Source of the DNA: CAWAWP01 sp963841205
GTDB taxonomy: Bacteria > Chloroflexota > Ktedonobacteria > Ktedonobacterales > JADMIN01
DNA length: 64,000 nt
Assembly (NCBI GenBank): GCA_963841205.1
Contig: CAWJCH010000014.1
Location: 124,001 to 188,000 of the forward strand
Direction: 5' to 3'
The notes beneath the pieces were generated by a model, which made no database searches, had not been told where the DNA came from, and worked only from the letters and a program-made list of their open reading frames with translations. The translations under genes were made by a program, and so were the position numbers. This document shows, piece by piece, positions 26,573-35,643 of the stretch. How positions within the stretch are numbered: position 1 is the first letter of the stretch; every line of letters begins with the position of its first letter.

Positions 26573-27684
26573 CTACGCCACGGCTCCCCGAAGGGCCTGC
26601 CCGGCCCAGTGGATGTTCCTCGCCGCGTTCTCGTCGCGATCCATCACCAGCCCGCAGTTGCTACAGACATGGGTACGGACACTGAGGCTCTTTGGCACGT
26701 GCTCCCCACAACCGCTACAATCCTGGCTGGTGTCTTGAGCAGGAACCGCAATCACTCGCTTACCGGCGCATGCTGCCTTGTAGTCGAGGATACTGCGGAA
26801 CTGCGCCCGACCCACATCGCTGATGCTTTTGGTCAGGCGGCGATTCCGTACCAAATTGGCGACCTGCAAGTCTTCGAGGTAGATCGCATCGTAGGTCTGA
26901 ACCAATTGGCGTGCGACTTTGTGGTGAAAGTCGCGCCGCTGCCACTTCACCGCCTGGTGCGCCTTGGCGAGCAGCTTCACCGCCTTCTTGCGGCGCGTGC
27001 TGCCCTTCTTGCGACGAGCAACCTTGTGCTGGGCTTTGATCAGTCGCTCCTCCGCCCTACAGTAGTGGCGCGGATTCTCGATCGCATCACCCTCGGCGGT
27101 GACGAGGAACACTTTCAATCCTACGTCGATGCCTGTCTCGCGTCCGGTGAGCGGCATGGACTGTTCAGGAACCTCGGTACAGGAGAAGATCACATACCAG
27201 CCGTCGGCCTCATGCGAAATCGTCACTGTCTTGGGCTTGCGTTCAATGGGGCGTGACCAACGGATAGCTACGTGCCCGATTTTCGATAAGACCAGGAAGC
27301 CGTTATCCAATTGAGCGCCGTTGCCGTACTGCTTGTCGGTGAAGGAATGGTAGCGGTTGCGTCCCTGGAAGCGGGGAAGCCTGGCGTCTGCCCGGCCTTC
27401 ACGCGCCGGAAGAACGCTTGATACGCTTTGTCCAGCCGCGTCAAGACATCCTGCAAGACCTGTGAGTGGATGGCAGCATATTCGGAATACGCCTCTCGGA
27501 TACCGGGGAGTTCAGCTTCCTGGTGGGCGTGCACGACGGTGACACCGCAGCGGCGGTAGGCCCAGATGCGTTGCTCTAAACCCGCATTGTAGAGGTCGCG
27601 GCAACGCCACAGCGTCTCATCCAACACCCGTTCCTGGTCTGCTGTTGGCTTGAGTTTGTACTTGTAGCTCTTGCGCGCGCTCAT
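26573..27684 (-). pseudogene. tnpB: TnpB RNA-guided nuclease, broken by a single-base frameshift
   Basis: Begins MSARKSYKYKLKPTADQERV at 27684 and ends at 26573. All catalytic elements are intact in the second part: RuvC-I GIDVGLKVF, RuvC-II IYLEDLQV, zinc ribbon CSGC...CSNC and RuvC-III MDRDENAARNI. The first part stays in frame up to GQTPGF, then one base is missing near 27377; adding it restores PRFQGRNRYHSFTDKQYGNG. With that base the protein would be about 370 residues and look fully functional. Either the break is recent or it is a sequencing error. The start codon lies only 3 bases behind the end of an omega-RNA-like module of another element. Confidence 0.85.
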
Positions 27685-27687
27685 CTC

Positions 27688-27922
27688 TGACCACTCCCCA
27701 CGGCTGAAGGCGGGGGATTCTTGGGCTGACCACGACTCACCTAGCGAGCTAGGAGTCGTACACGGTCATGTCGTGGCCCGAAGCCACCTCCACACGCGTA
27801 CCTTCCCGCAGGCCCTGCGGTAGAGCGTACGTATCGCACACCTGGTCGTTTGGTGTCCGGTTGTCGGGAGCGCCTGACGGCGCGCGGCGTTTCCTCCCCA
27901 TGGCTCAAGCCAGGGGTCTTCA
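27688..27922 (-). ncRNA. IS200/IS605 module with omega-RNA-like tail (locus 3)
   Basis: On the minus strand it opens with GAAGACCCC-T-GGC-TTGA-GCC-AT-GGGG and AACGCC, then GCGCC-GTCA-GGCGC, then a block 27824-27688. That block contains CCGCA-GGGCC-TGCGG, GTGGC-TTCGG-GCCAC, CCTAG-CTCG-CTAGG inside GACTC...GAGTC and GACC...GGTC, and finally CCCCCGCC-TTCA-GCCGTGGGG ending GTGGTCA. It matches locus 2 step by step, with paired changes (T-A to C-G in the first stem, CTCGG/CCGAG to CCTAG/CTAGG in the third). The loop GGGC could pair with GCCC before the last hairpin as a pseudoknot. It also encodes a TnpB C-terminal relic (STAGPAGRYACG). Confidence 0.6.
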
Positions 27923-27949
27923 CGCCGCGCGAGCTGATAACGGCCAATC

Positions 27950-28357
27950 TACTGACGGCTCTGGGCTTCGATATAGCGGTGAATGATTCACCGCTGACGT
28001 CGCCCGCTGTAGACGCGAAGTACGATCTTGTCCACAGCGACGGAAGCCGATGCGACTCGGGAAACTCTTTGCGCAACGTGTATGCGCTGAATCCCTTGCA
28101 CTCCTTGACCAACACAGCAGCGCTCACGGACGGCCACACTTGCACACACAGGTGGATCTGGTCGGGCTGCACCGCCAGTTCCAGGACCGTCCAGCCCTTC
28201 TCGCTGCAGTTCTGGCGAATCAGTGCTTCGCAGCGAGCCCAACCTGATCGACCAACACCTTTTTGCGCACCTTTTTGCGGCGCTTGGGACACCAGATGAG
28301 ATGGTAGACGATCAGATGCACGTGATGCTCATCGCGCTGGTAGTCTAGGTTGCTCAT
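27950..28357 (-). pseudogene. tnpA: TnpA (IS200-type Y1 transposase), degenerate
   Basis: The start MSNLDYQRDEHHVHLIVYHL at 28357 has CAGGAGAAACGAC upstream and is typical of IS200 TnpA. After CPKRRKKV a 12-base tandem duplication repeats RKKV. One base is missing after DQVG, so the protein continues in another frame as RCEALIRQNCSEKGWTVLEL. The HUH motif reads DQIHL instead of DHVHL, so a metal-binding histidine is lost. A second shift occurs near YFASTAGDVSGES, after which IHRYIEAQSRQ with the expected catalytic tyrosine ends at 27950. The gene is therefore dead. Confidence 0.8.
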
Positions 28358-28436
28358 GTCGTTTCTCCTGTAGATAATGCTGCCGCAATATCTACAGACC
28401 GGCAACCGAACGGGGCTGCTGGCTAAAGCCGACGCA

Positions 28437-28475
28437 AGCCTTTCATCCGCATGGGCTAATGCCCAGCGGCTTTGC
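28437..28475 (-). repeat. Left-end imperfect palindrome of the IS200-like element
   Basis: On the minus strand CCGC-T-GGGC-ATTA-GCCC-AT-GCGG then ATGAAAGGC. It has the same layout as the hairpin at 27887-27922 (CCCC-T-GGC-TTGA-GCC-AT-GGGG), including the unpaired T, with compensating changes in the outer stem. TnpA enzymes of this family recognise such hairpins with an extrahelical T at each end. The remaining sequence of the 28358-28936 gap up to parA shows no gene. Confidence 0.5.
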
Positions 28476-28936
28476 GGGCTATTTGGTAAGCGATTCTCGT
28501 CGAGGTGCGGGGCGAACGCGGCGAGAGGAGAGTGCGACGGCGGAATCGCTCGATCTCATACGCGGTCGCGCCGTCGTGGAGTGATGCGGCGGGCGGGTCG
28601 GGCTGGCACACGGACCCGGTGGGCGCGTCGAGCGCTGGTTGATGTTCCCGCTCGCCGGGTAGCCACCCAAGTGGGCTATGCAGTAGCCCAGTCGGGTCAG
28701 CCAAGCGGTGGCGCTTGTTCAGGTCGAGGGCATACTGTACAATGCCGTGGCCTGAAAGGGTTGTGTTGCCCTCGCGAGGTTGCTCGATCGCCCCTCATGC
28801 GCGAAGCCAGGTCGCTTGGACGTGGATGCGGCACGCTCGCGCGAGGCGGCTGGGGGCACGTTCCCCGGCGCCCGCAATCTCGGCGTTATGATGGCGTTTC
28901 CTCCGTGATGGAGCATCCGAAAGGTGGGCGAGCCCG

Positions 28937-29734
28937 ATGTCTGGCACTCCTGGAGCACGGGTCTTCGCAATCGCGAATCAAAAGGGGGGCGTCGGCAAGA
29001 CGACTACCTCGATAAATCTCGCCGCCTGTTTGGCGGAGGCGGGGCGCAGGACGCTGGTGATCGACCTCGATCCGCAGTCCAACACGACGACGGGATTCGG
29101 CGTGGACGCGCATCGGGTGGGCCAGTCGATCTACGAGGTACTAGTCAACGACGGCGTCTCGATGCGCGACGTGATCCGGCGCGACATCCGCCCGAACCTT
29201 TCGCTGCTGCCCGCGAAGGTCGATCTCTACGCCGCCGACATCGAGCTGGTGTACCTGGAGCAGCGCGAGTATCGGCTGCGGCGGTCCCTCGAAGCGGTGA
29301 CGCCCGAGTTCGACTTCGTGCTGATCGACTGCCCACCGTCGCTCGGGCTGCTGACGGTCAATGCGCTCACCGCCGCCGAGGGCGTGATCCTGCCGCTGCA
29401 GTGCGAATACTTCGCCCTCGAAGGCATGCAGCAGCTGCTCAACACGATCCGACTGGTGCGCGACCGGCTGAACCCGCGCATCCAGCTCTTCGGCGTGGTG
29501 CTGACGATGTTCGACCCGCGCACGAAGCTGGGCAGTGAGGTCGTCAAGGAGATCGGCGAGCACTTCCCGAAGGAGAAGTTCGACCAGGTCATTCCCCGTA
29601 CCGTCCGGCTGGCGGAGGCGCCGAGCTTCGGCCAGACCATCCTCGAGCACGATCCACGGTCGCCCGGTGCCCTGGCCTACAAGCAGCTTGCCGAGGAAGT
29701 GATCGCGCGAGCGATGGCTGGCGTGACGGCATAG
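28937..29734 (+). CDS. parA: Chromosome-partitioning ATPase ParA/Soj
   Basis: 265 residues. The deviant Walker A KGGVGKTTTSINLA lies near residue 15-28, Walker A' VIDLDPQSNTTTGFG near 44, and Walker B VLIDCPPSLGLLTVNAL near 125, all typical of MinD/ParA ATPases. ParA binds DNA non-specifically in the ATP form and moves ParB-parS complexes during chromosome segregation. parB follows after 12 bases on the same strand, forming the standard parAB pair. The start ATG is preceded by AAAGGTGGG at suitable distance. Confidence 0.95.
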   Translation: MSGTPGARVFAIANQKGGVGKTTTSINLAACLAEAGRRTLVIDLDPQSNTTTGFGVDAHRVGQSIYEVLVNDGVSMRDVIRRDIRPNLSLLPAKVDLYAADIELVYLEQREYRLRRSLEAVTPEFDFVLIDCPPSLGLLTVNALTAAEGVILPLQCEYFALEGMQQLLNTIRLVRDRLNPRIQLFGVVLTMFDPRTKLGSEVVKEIGEHFPKEKFDQVIPRTVRLAEAPSFGQTILEHDPRSPGALAYKQLAEEVIARAMAGVTA

Positions 29735-29746
29735 GAGACGCAGAGC

Positions 29747-30790
29747 ATGCCCAAGCAACGATTTGGTCTGGGCCGTGGGCTAGACGCATTGATCCCGGGC
29801 TCGTCGGCATTGATCGCGGAGGAAGAAGCGGACGAGGCTGGCGTCGTCGCCGCGCCGATGGGCGAGGTGCCGATCGACGCGATCGCGCCGAACCCCTACC
29901 AGCCGCGCACGCAGATTCCGGACGACGGGCCGTTGAACGAGCTAGCGACCTCGATCAAAGAAGTGGGCATGCTGCAGCCCCTCATCCTCACGACGGACGG
30001 CCAGGATGAGTATGGCGCGCGCTATCGCATCGTCGCTGGCGAGCGCAGGTGGCGGGCGGCGCGGCTCGCCGGGCTCGACTCGGTCCCCGCGATCATCCGC
30101 GAGACGACGCCGCAGCAGATGCTGGAGCTCGCGCTGATCGAGAACCTCCAGCGAGCGGACCTCAATCCCCTGGAAGAGGCGCAGGGCTATCGCCTGCTCA
30201 TGGACGAGTATGGCATGACGCAGGAGCAGATCGCGGAGGGCGTCGGGCGCAATCGCTCGACGATCACGAACAAGGTTCGGCTGCTTGATCTGCCCGACGA
30301 GGTGATAGTGAAGCTGAGGACGATGCCCCAGACGTTCACCGAGGGGCATGCGCGCGCTGTGCTGCAGGTCAACGGGGAGGCGCTGCGCATCAACCTGGCG
30401 GACCGCATCGTCGCGCAGGGGATGAGCGTGCGCCAGGCCGAGGAGGAGGCGCGGCGCTACAACGAGGCCGCGCTGCGGTTGACGCCGGACCGGCGTGGCG
30501 GTCAGGTGCGTCAGCAGACCTATGAGACGCGCGAGCTTGAGCGCGAGTTCACCGAATCGATCGAGATGAAGGCGCGGCTGCAGCGATCGCATCAGGGCAA
30601 AGGCTCGCTCACGCTCTTTTTCAATAACGACGAGCAGCTACAAACGCTGTACGAGCGGCTGGTTGGCGCGGAGCGGGCGCAGCTCAACGGCGGCGGCTAC
30701 AGCATCAAGGCGATCGAGAGCCCCGACACCGTGATGGACGACACCTATGACATCGCCTTCGACGGCGACGGGCACGAAGGCAACAACTGA
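29747..30790 (+). CDS. parB: Chromosome-partitioning protein ParB/Spo0J
   Basis: 347 residues with the ParB order: a basic N-terminus (KQRFGLGRGLDALIPG) for ParA stimulation, the CTPase/sulfiredoxin-like domain with IAPNPYQPRT and the motif GERRWRAARLAG, ALIENLQRADLNPLEEAQGY, then the helix-turn-helix (YGMTQEQIAEGVGRNRSTITNKVRLL region) and a C-terminal dimerisation part. It binds parS and spreads as a CTP clamp. The start has GGAGACGCAGAGC upstream. I found no perfect parS-like palindrome (TGTTTCACGTGAAACA class) in this window. Confidence 0.95.
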   Translation: MPKQRFGLGRGLDALIPGSSALIAEEEADEAGVVAAPMGEVPIDAIAPNPYQPRTQIPDDGPLNELATSIKEVGMLQPLILTTDGQDEYGARYRIVAGERRWRAARLAGLDSVPAIIRETTPQQMLELALIENLQRADLNPLEEAQGYRLLMDEYGMTQEQIAEGVGRNRSTITNKVRLLDLPDEVIVKLRTMPQTFTEGHARAVLQVNGEALRINLADRIVAQGMSVRQAEEEARRYNEAALRLTPDRRGGQVRQQTYETRELEREFTESIEMKARLQRSHQGKGSLTLFFNNDEQLQTLYERLVGAERAQLNGGGYSIKAIESPDTVMDDTYDIAFDGDGHEGNN

Positions 30791-30896
30791 CACGCCGCAG
30801 CACGCTTGGCCCTTCCTCGCGTCAACGGGAAGCCGCCGGGCGTGATCGCGCGGGCGTGGCGAGCTGACCGGATGCGGCGCGGGAGGCAGGTGACGC

Positions 30897-31568
30897 ATGG
30901 ATCGCGGACCGGGAGGCCCAGCCAAGGGCACGATCGACGCGCGGGCTGAGACGTTGCAGCTCGCCAACCTGTTGGGGTGCACGGCGGGCGCCGTCGCGCT
31001 GCTGCAGGCGTTCGTCGTGGCGTCGAGCGCACTCGCCCACCAGGCGGATATCGTGGCGCTGCAACGCGGCCTCTTGGCCTATCGCGACAAAAGCGGCGGT
31101 CCCTGGCTCGATCCGCAGCTCGGGCACGTGCTGCCCCTCATCGTCGCCACGTACCTGACGGCGGCTATCTCGCTGGTGGTGACGGCGGCATTGGCCTGGT
31201 ATGCAGGCCGGATGGCGGCTGGACTGGGCGGTCGGGAGGTCGCGGCGACGGCAGGGCGGCGGGTCGCCTGGATCAGTGGGCTGTTCTGGGCGGTGGCGTC
31301 GGTCTTTGCGGTCGTGGTGCTCCACGCGGATGGCACGTTCTCGTGGGCCGTGGCCACCGGCGTCAAGCTCAAGGTGACGCCGAGCTCGCAGCCGGTGATA
31401 GGCCTGTTCGTGAGCTCGCCGGATGTGGCCTTCGTCGCGATTCAGCTTGCCACGCTTTTGCTGCAGCTTGGCCTCGGCTTTGCGGTTGGAATCTACGTGG
31501 GCACGCTCGCGGGCGAGCGCGGCGGCGAGCGCGGATCGATCGCCGGTTCGCCTACGCCCGCGGCATGA
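30897..31568 (+). CDS. Four-helix membrane protein of unknown function
   Basis: 223 residues, start ATG behind GGGAGGCAGGTGACGC. Hydrophobic helices are visible near residues 25-45 (LLGCTAGAVALLQAFVVASS), 80-105 (VLPLIVATYLTAAISLVVT), 125-145 (ISGLFWAVASVFAVVVLHA) and 180-205 (FVAIQLATLLLQLGLGFAVG). No known motif is seen. It is on the same strand as parAB but 106 bases away. Function unknown. Confidence 0.65.
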   Translation: MDRGPGGPAKGTIDARAETLQLANLLGCTAGAVALLQAFVVASSALAHQADIVALQRGLLAYRDKSGGPWLDPQLGHVLPLIVATYLTAAISLVVTAALAWYAGRMAAGLGGREVAATAGRRVAWISGLFWAVASVFAVVVLHADGTFSWAVATGVKLKVTPSSQPVIGLFVSSPDVAFVAIQLATLLLQLGLGFAVGIYVGTLAGERGGERGSIAGSPTPAA

Positions 31569-31686
31569 GGCGGCTTGTTTGCAACTACCCTGCGTAGTGC
31601 GCGTACTCATGTGAGGAAACGGACGCCGCCGTGCGGGAACGTACGCGCGGCACGTGCGTTAGCCCGCGAGCGCGATCGGAGGCCAT

Positions 31687-32470
31687 ATGCAGCGATCGGG
31701 AAACCCGGCGGTTCGCTACGGACTCATCTTCGGCGGCATCATCGGCGTGCTGCGGCTTATCAGCACCGCCATCCAGTACGGCACGGGCGGGCGGCGGGCT
31801 TTCGCCGAGAGCACGGGTACGTTCGGGGGTGGCAGAGGCGGCGGGGCGCTTGCATTCGCGTGCCTTTCGCTCCTCATCGGGTTGGCTATCTACTTTCTCG
31901 CGGGTATGTTTGCGGCGCGCGAAACGGGGCGCACCGGCTCGGGCGCGATCAGCGGACTTCTGGCAGCCATCATCGGCGGAGCTATTGGGGCGGTGATTAG
32001 CGTGATCGCGGCCGCGACTGTTCCCGCTGCTGATTGGTACTCGATCTTGTCGGAAGCTAACACGAAGGTAAACTCGCCCTCAGAAGCGAAGACCGCAGCC
32101 ATCATCGTCGTCCTCATACTCGCGGTCGTGGGGCTGTTGATTGCCGCGGGCGTCGGCGCCGGCGTCGGGGCGCTTGGCGGCCTGGCGGGCAAGGGACGAT
32201 ATAACGGGCCGGTGAATCCGTATCAGCAGTCCTTCTACCAGGGGCCGCAGGGCTTCTCGCCGCCACCGGGCTACCCGCCGACCGGCTATCCGCCGCAGGG
32301 CACGCCGGGGAGCTACCCCCCGCCGGGCAATTACCCACCGCCGGGAGCCTACCCGCCGAGCCCCCGGCATCCGGTCGTATCCCCCGCCGGGTTCGTACCC
32401 GCCGCCACCTGCGGGTTATCCACCGGAGGACGACGCGCAGACGCGACCTCCGCAGTACCCGAACTCGTAA
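31687..32470 (+). CDS. Membrane protein with Tyr-Pro-Pro repeat tail; apparent frameshift in the tail
   Basis: Start ATG with CGGAGGCCAT upstream. Three hydrophobic segments (LIFGGIIGVLRLISTAI, ALAFACLSLLIGLAIYFLAG, IIVVLILAVVGLLIAAGVGA) and an alanine/glycine-rich segment precede a low-complexity tail of YPPxG-type repeats (GYPPTGYPPQGTPG, NYPPPGAYPP). Near 32370 the repeat leaves this frame and continues in the next one as YPPPGSYPPPPAGYPPEDD, reaching a natural TAA at 32468-32470. The tail resembles the N-terminus of the Yip1-like protein at 12286-13020. Total length about 260 residues if repaired. Function unknown. Confidence 0.65.
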
Positions 32471-32564
32471 GTGTAGCGCGTGGCCCATGGCCGAGCGCCA
32501 TGGGCCACGCGAGCGTCATCCACTTCGCGGAGGTGCGCCGTGCAGGCGAGCGGAGGTTCCGGCG

Positions 32565-33158
32565 ATGCGATGGGGACTCACCGGCGCGGTCGTCCTAGTG
32601 GTCGCGCAGATCGTCCTCAACGGCCCGTGGCTCTTCGGCGGACGTTCGCTGCTGCTCGCGACGGGTGACGCGAACGACTACACGAACAACACCGCGGTCC
32701 TCGCGGCGGCGGGGCTGGTCGCGCTCGGCGTGATCTTCGGCGCGGGGCTGCTGACCGTGCGGGACGGCGGCTCGATCGGCGCCGGGATATTCGCGGCGGT
32801 CGTCGCGGCGGGCGTGAGCACGGCGGTGTCCATGCTGTTCGTGGCGGTCCTGCTGTCGAATTCGGAGCTGCCATCGCTCCATGCGTACGGACTCAGCGGG
32901 GCGAGCATTCGCCACGTTTTTATCGGGGCGGTACTCGTCGTGATGATGATCCGGTTTGCCGTCGGCTTGGCGCCGCTTATCCTCCTTGCGGCGTTGGGCG
33001 CGTGGATCGGGCGTTTGATTTTCGGCGCGGATCCGCTCGCGTATCGGTATGACGAGACGCTCGATCCCGACCTGCAGCCGGGACGCCTGCGGTATGGCCG
33101 CTCTCCCGCTATGTGGCAGCTGTCGCCGCAGGCGGAGCAGGGCGCGGGCGAACCGTGA
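32565..33158 (+). CDS. Membrane protein of unknown function
   Basis: 197 residues from the ATG at 32565 (MRWGLTGAVVLVVAQIVLNG), chosen because GGAGGTTCCGGCG lies just before it, while earlier in-frame sequence is not protein-like. Four or five hydrophobic helices are visible (AVLAAAGLVALGVIFGAGLL, GIFAAVVAAGVSTAVSMLFV, VFIGAVLVVMMIRFAVGLAP), then a hydrophilic C-terminus with YRYDETLDPDLQPGRLRYGR. It follows the YPP-tail gene on the same strand by 95 bases and may be co-expressed. Confidence 0.65.
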   Translation: MRWGLTGAVVLVVAQIVLNGPWLFGGRSLLLATGDANDYTNNTAVLAAAGLVALGVIFGAGLLTVRDGGSIGAGIFAAVVAAGVSTAVSMLFVAVLLSNSELPSLHAYGLSGASIRHVFIGAVLVVMMIRFAVGLAPLILLAALGAWIGRLIFGADPLAYRYDETLDPDLQPGRLRYGRSPAMWQLSPQAEQGAGEP

Positions 33159-33189
33159 GCGGCGCTCGTCCCTTCACGGATGAGAGGCG

Positions 33190-33984
33190 CTAGGAGCGGC
33201 TCTGCGTGGCAGCACTCTCCGAAGCGGGCTCGGCCACCTCTTGCGGCGCGGCTGCGCCCAGGCGCGGCATCTGGCGCACGGCGGGGTCGCCCTTGAAGCG
33301 GGTGGCGATGACCCAGCGGAAGGCCTCGATGAAGATCTTGCGCGACATCTTCGACTTGCCCACGCGGCGATCGACGAAGATGACGGGCACCTCGCGGACG
33401 CGGTAGCCGCGCTTCCAGAAGATGTAGGTCATCTCGACCTGGAAGGCGTAGCCCTGCGCGCGGATGAGGCGCAGGTCGATGGCGTTGAGGGCGGCGGTGC
33501 GGTAGCAGCGGAAGCCGGCGGTGCAGTCGTGCGTGGGGATGCGCAGCATGAAGCGCGCGAAGCGGTTGCCGCCGCCGCTGATGAACTTGCGCATGGCGGA
33601 CCAGTTGGGCGTGCCGCCGCCCTTGACGTAGCGCGAGCCGATGACGAGATCGGCCTGCTCGGCAGCGGCGAAGAAGCGCGGCAAGTCGGCGGGATCATGG
33701 GAGTAGTCGGCATCCATCTCGAAGACGAAGTCGTAGCCCTGCTCGATGGCGTAGTGGAAGCCCGCGACATAGGCGGTTCCCAGGCCGAGCTTGCCAGGTC
33801 GATGCAGTACGCGCACCTGCGGCAACCGTTGGTGGATCTCGTCGATGAGCTGGCCGGTGCCGTCGGGGGAGTTGTCGTCGATGATCAGGAGATCGGTGGA
33901 TGGGGCATTGCGCAGGACATCGTCGATCAGTCCGGTGATGTTCTCGCGCTCGTTATAGGTCGGGATGACGATCAGCGATCTCAC
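33190..33984 (-). CDS. Polyprenol-phosphate mannosyltransferase-like GT2 glycosyltransferase
   Basis: 264 residues. MRSLIVIPTYNERENITGLI, LLIIDDNSPDGTGQLIDEIH and FEMDADYSHDPADLPRF give the GT-A nucleotide-binding fold with its metal-binding DAD; GSRYVKGGGTPNW and DCTAGFRCYR follow, and VDRRVGKSKMS is the typical late motif. This is the dolichol/polyprenol-phosphate mannose synthase pattern without C-terminal membrane helices. It makes lipid-linked mannose from GDP-mannose at the inner membrane face. A PMT-like membrane glycosyltransferase at 36662-38398 could use such a lipid-linked sugar, although the two are not in one operon. Confidence 0.88.
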   Translation of the reverse strand: MRSLIVIPTYNERENITGLIDDVLRNAPSTDLLIIDDNSPDGTGQLIDEIHQRLPQVRVLHRPGKLGLGTAYVAGFHYAIEQGYDFVFEMDADYSHDPADLPRFFAAAEQADLVIGSRYVKGGGTPNWSAMRKFISGGGNRFARFMLRIPTHDCTAGFRCYRTAALNAIDLRLIRAQGYAFQVEMTYIFWKRGYRVREVPVIFVDRRVGKSKMSRKIFIEAFRWVIATRFKGDPAVRQMPRLGAAAPQEVAEPASESAATQSRS

Positions 33985-34169
33985 GGGACTTCTCCACTTC
34001 CGGACGAACCGACGCGCCGATGCGGCGAGTGAGGTGATTGTCCGCCGCTGGCTTGTTTACTACCCCGGGCGGTATGCGGTGCTTAGTGTACATCGCGACG
34101 CCGCAGCATGTCACGAGGGATGGCGCGAATAGGGTGCTGCGGAGCGGCCGACTTTACAGTTTGGCGGGG

Positions 34170-34940
34170 TCACCAGACGCGGCGGCGCAGCTCGGCGAGG
34201 CGCTTGATGGTGATCTTGTATTTGTCGGTGCTGATGAACTGCTTGTCCATGAAGTAGCCCATGACTTTGTTGACGCTCTCGCGTGAGGCGCCGACCATCG
34301 CGGCGAGCTCGCCTTGGGTGAGCCGCAGCTCGATGCGGATGCCGTCGGCCGTGCGGGCGCCGTGGATCTCGGCGAGCTCGAGCAGCTTCTTGGCGACGCG
34401 GCCGTGGACGTCGAGGAAGAGGAGGTCTTCGATCATGGCGTCGGTCTGGCGCAGGCGGCGCGAGAGGACGTGCATGACCTGGACGGCGATGCGCGGGTGG
34501 TTCATGACGGCGTTGAGGAAGTCGGTGCGCTGGAGGGCGAGCGTCTCGGCGGGCTCGACGGCGGCGGCGCTGGCGGAGCGCGGCTGCCCGTCGAGCAGGG
34601 CGAGCTCGCCGAAGTAGTCGCCGATGCCGAGGAGGGCGAGGGCGACCTCTTGACCGTCGGGGCTGGTGACGTAGATGCGGACTTTGCCGCTGAGGATGAC
34701 GTAGAGCACCTGGCCGGGGTCGTCGCGGTGGAAGATGATCTCGCCGGTGCGGTAGGTGCGGGCACGGGCGACGGCGGTGAGCTCGTCGAGGGCGTCGGCG
34801 TCGAGCCCGGCGAAGAGGGCGACGCCCTCGAGCGGAGCAGCGCTGATCGGCGCGGCGGCTGGCGCCGGGGGCAGCGAATTGCGCTTGGTGGCGGTGGCCG
34901 TACTCTGCTGTGGTTCGTCGTTGCGATCCTGCCCGGACAT
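34170..34940 (-). CDS. Crp/Fnr-family transcriptional regulator
   Basis: 256 residues. An Ala/Pro/Thr-rich N-terminal extension (about 30 residues) precedes a cyclic-nucleotide-binding beta-barrel (LFAGLDADALDELTAVARAR; DDPGQVLYVILSGKVRIYVT; LGIGDYFGELALLDGQPRSA) and a winged helix (LTQGELAAMVGASRESVNKV). The segment GEL...PRSA resembles the cAMP-binding phosphate cassette, so cAMP or a related nucleotide may be the ligand. No cysteine cluster is present, arguing against an Fe-S Fnr sensor. A class III cyclase exists in the window (55200-56078), but no direct link is shown. Confidence 0.88.
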   Translation of the reverse strand: MSGQDRNDEPQQSTATATKRNSLPPAPAAAPISAAPLEGVALFAGLDADALDELTAVARARTYRTGEIIFHRDDPGQVLYVILSGKVRIYVTSPDGQEVALALLGIGDYFGELALLDGQPRSASAAAVEPAETLALQRTDFLNAVMNHPRIAVQVMHVLSRRLRQTDAMIEDLLFLDVHGRVAKKLLELAEIHGARTADGIRIELRLTQGELAAMVGASRESVNKVMGYFMDKQFISTDKYKITIKRLAELRRRVW

Positions 34941-35643
34941 GGGTTGCCTCGCCTTCGCTCCCTCGCGCGCATGGTGATCCCTGGCTTCAAGTGCGCCTTC
35001 ATCTTAGCCTGACACGCGGGCGAGCGCAACTGTGGATGCAGGCCGGCGGCGGGTGAACCCATGATCCACGTTGCCGATCTCGCCGTTTTTGCCGGAATAT
35101 CGGTTGCCGGCGGTTGAAACCGCGCCTGGGGGGCGTGCCGCAGCGAAGAAGCCCCCAGCGGAGGACCCCGCCGCCTGCGCGGGATCGACATCAGAGTGGT
35201 GGAGCACTTGCCGTTTTTGCCGCTTTTCGGATGTGCTGCATCGACGGTCTGCCGATCCTGCCGATTTTTGCATGTTGGAAGGATCGCGGTGACACCGCTT
35301 CCTGGCCTGAAGGCCAGGGGGAATCGCGCGGGTACGGAGAAGTTGAATTTGCCGTTTTTGCCGGATTTTGCATTTTGGTCGCATGGGCATCTTCCCTTGG
35401 GCTGGGAAAATGGGAACGCCGCCCTCTCGCGCTCGGAGAAGGCGGCGTCTTTGCTGGGACTCACCGCTGGTTGTTGCGGGCAGTATAGCATATCCACCGG
35501 GTCGGCGGCTGGAAGCAAGCGGTAACAATGCGGGCGAGAAGGACTGGTAGCTGGCGCAGGGCGTGACCGCTTGGTATATGCTGAGGTTACGGAACTTTGA
35601 CGCGTAGCTGGCTCTGCGCGATGTGGGTGAGGAGAACAACGCT
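34941..35643. other. 703-base gap with three exact 13-bp direct repeats
   Basis: GCCGTTTTTGCCG occurs at 35082-35094, 35210-35222 and 35351-35363, with a degenerate fourth copy at 35251-35272. Spacing is 128 and 141 bases. The gap lies between the crp-like gene start and the TolB-like lipoprotein gene. Open frames across it show no credible start or family and are interrupted by the repeats, so I treat it as non-coding. The repeats could be binding sites for a regulator or remnants of an expanded short repeat. Confidence 0.5.

Noticed and set aside
28937..30790. parS site or replication origin next to parAB
   Set aside because: No TGTTTCACGTGAAACA-like palindrome, DnaA-box cluster or dnaA/gidB genes are visible in the window, so an origin is not supported.
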